Source of the DNA: Oscillospiraceae bacterium
GTDB taxonomy: Bacteria; Bacillota; Clostridia; Oscillospirales; Ruminococcaceae
Direction: 5' to 3'
DNA: 5,208 nucleotides
Assembly (NCBI GenBank): GCA_017424665.1
Contig: JAFOYK010000035.1
Span: 1-5,208, forward strand
Position 1 is the stretch's first letter. Each line of letters begins with the position of its first letter. Under the pieces are notes generated by a model. That model searched no databases, had not been told where the DNA came from, and was given only the letters and a program-made list of their open reading frames with translations. The position numbers were made by a program, and so were the translations under genes. Of this stretch, positions 4,681-5,208 are shown in pieces.

Positions 4681-5178
4681 TTGTTCACAGGAAAATATTT
4701 TGTTGAAAAGCTTAACATGAAAGAACATCCGGAAGGCGGATATTATAACGAATGTCTTAAATCCAAGGATATTATCGATGCTTCCGCGGTGGATTCCGCT
4801 TTTGAAGGAAACCGCAAACTTTGGACAAGTATCTATTTCCTTCTTAAAGACAGAGATGTTTCCCGTTTCCATCGCCTTAAATCCGATGAAATCTGGTATT
4901 TCCATTCCGGCGTTCCGATGGTTATCCATATAATCAATAAAAACGGCGAGCTTGAAAGAATAAAACTCGGTCTTGATATCGAAAGAGGGGAACAGCCCCA
5001 GGTACTTATTCCCAAAGGCACAATTTTCGGCGCCGTTATGGACGGAACCGGATATTCTCTTGCCGGCTGCATGGTTTCTCCCGGTTTTGAATTCGGCGAT
5101 TTTGAACTTCTTGAAAGGGAATACCTTCTTAAAGAATATCCCCAGTATGAAATGATCATCAAACGCCTTACAAAATAA
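4681..5178 (+). CDS. Cupin_5 / DUF985-type cupin protein
   Basis: A 165-residue soluble single-domain cupin, the usual length for the family. Conserved blocks appear in order: L-x-x-HPEGGYYNE (11-24), the strand WTSIYFLL (48-55), SRFHRLKSDEIWYFHSG (61-77), PQVLIPKGTIFGA (106-118) and LAGCMVSPGFEFGDFEL (127-143). H64 and the DEIWYFHSG strand sit where cupins usually bind a metal or sugar-like ligand, but metal binding in this family is not general and I do not claim it. The fold is related to RmlC-type epimerases; the biochemical role is unknown in bacteria. It is carried with a TTG start just after a strong ribosome binding site. It lies 63 bases after the MATE gene on the same strand and probably has its own promoter, with possible read-through from MATE. 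No terminator is seen in the 30 bases that remain after its TAA. Confidence 0.9.
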   Translation: MFTGKYFVEKLNMKEHPEGGYYNECLKSKDIIDASAVDSAFEGNRKLWTSIYFLLKDRDVSRFHRLKSDEIWYFHSGVPMVIHIINKNGELERIKLGLDIERGEQPQVLIPKGTIFGAVMDGTGYSLAGCMVSPGFEFGDFELLEREYLLKEYPQYEMIIKRLTK

Positions 5179-5208
5179 TATTTCAAAGAAGCAATATTCC
5201 GACGGCGA

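Noticed and set aside
4144..4929. Long minus-strand frame of 261 codons across the MATE/cupin boundary.
   Set aside because: It runs antisense through two well-supported genes. Its translation is rich in Lys, Arg, Asn and Phe without family motifs, and it has no ribosome binding site. It is a shadow of the plus-strand genes.
5179..5208. Possible terminator (AATATT...AATATT) or the C-terminus of a minus-strand gene after the cupin gene.
   Set aside because: The stem is six A/T pairs only, and the seven open minus-strand codons before a TGA are too few to support a gene. The window ends too soon.

Overview
The window looks like a piece of chromosome from a low-to-moderate GC Gram-positive bacterium, most likely a gut- or rumen-type member of the Clostridia. 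That placement is an inference. It rests on strong AGGAGG-type ribosome binding sites before nearly every gene, frequent TTG starts, A/T-rich spacers, GC hairpin terminators followed by T runs, and a sigma/anti-sigma pair of a type common in that class. No rRNA, tRNA, CRISPR array, transposase or phage gene was seen.

Layout, left to right. (1) The 3' end of an unrecognised plus-strand gene (3-230), followed by a GC hairpin (235-268) that almost touches the ribosome binding site of the next gene. (2) A GNAT-family N-acetyltransferase (284-748, plus). (3) A palindromic two-way terminator (747-776) shared with the convergent minus-strand pair. (4) The minus-strand pair: an ECF-type sigma factor (2568 to 2008) overlapping by ATGA with a single-pass membrane protein carrying a large outside domain (2011 to 776), the probable cognate anti-sigma factor. 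In front of the sigma gene is a good ECF-type promoter (CGCAAC, 16 bases, CGTG), which suggests autoregulation. (5) Upstream of that, a terminator (2630-2658) and a separate minus-strand gene for a small three-helix membrane protein (3010 to 2666). (6) An AT-rich divergent spacer (3011-3264) with one vegetative-type promoter in each direction and inverted repeats. (7) A MATE-family multidrug/sodium antiporter (3265-4617, plus). (8) A 63-base spacer with an extended -10 promoter lying inside a nested hairpin, then a cupin_5/DUF985 protein (4681-5178, plus).

How the genes work together: only the sigma and anti-sigma genes form a clear functional unit, a one-signal envelope-sensing switch whose output is the sigma regulon, probably including itself. 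The acetyltransferase, MATE exporter and cupin protein each seem to have their own or semi-independent expression signals, and nothing ties them into one pathway. I found no convincing new multi-gene system. The items most worth a second look are the predicted ECF autoregulatory promoter with its unrecognised sensor domain, and the two hairpins that sit directly on the 5' leaders of downstream genes.
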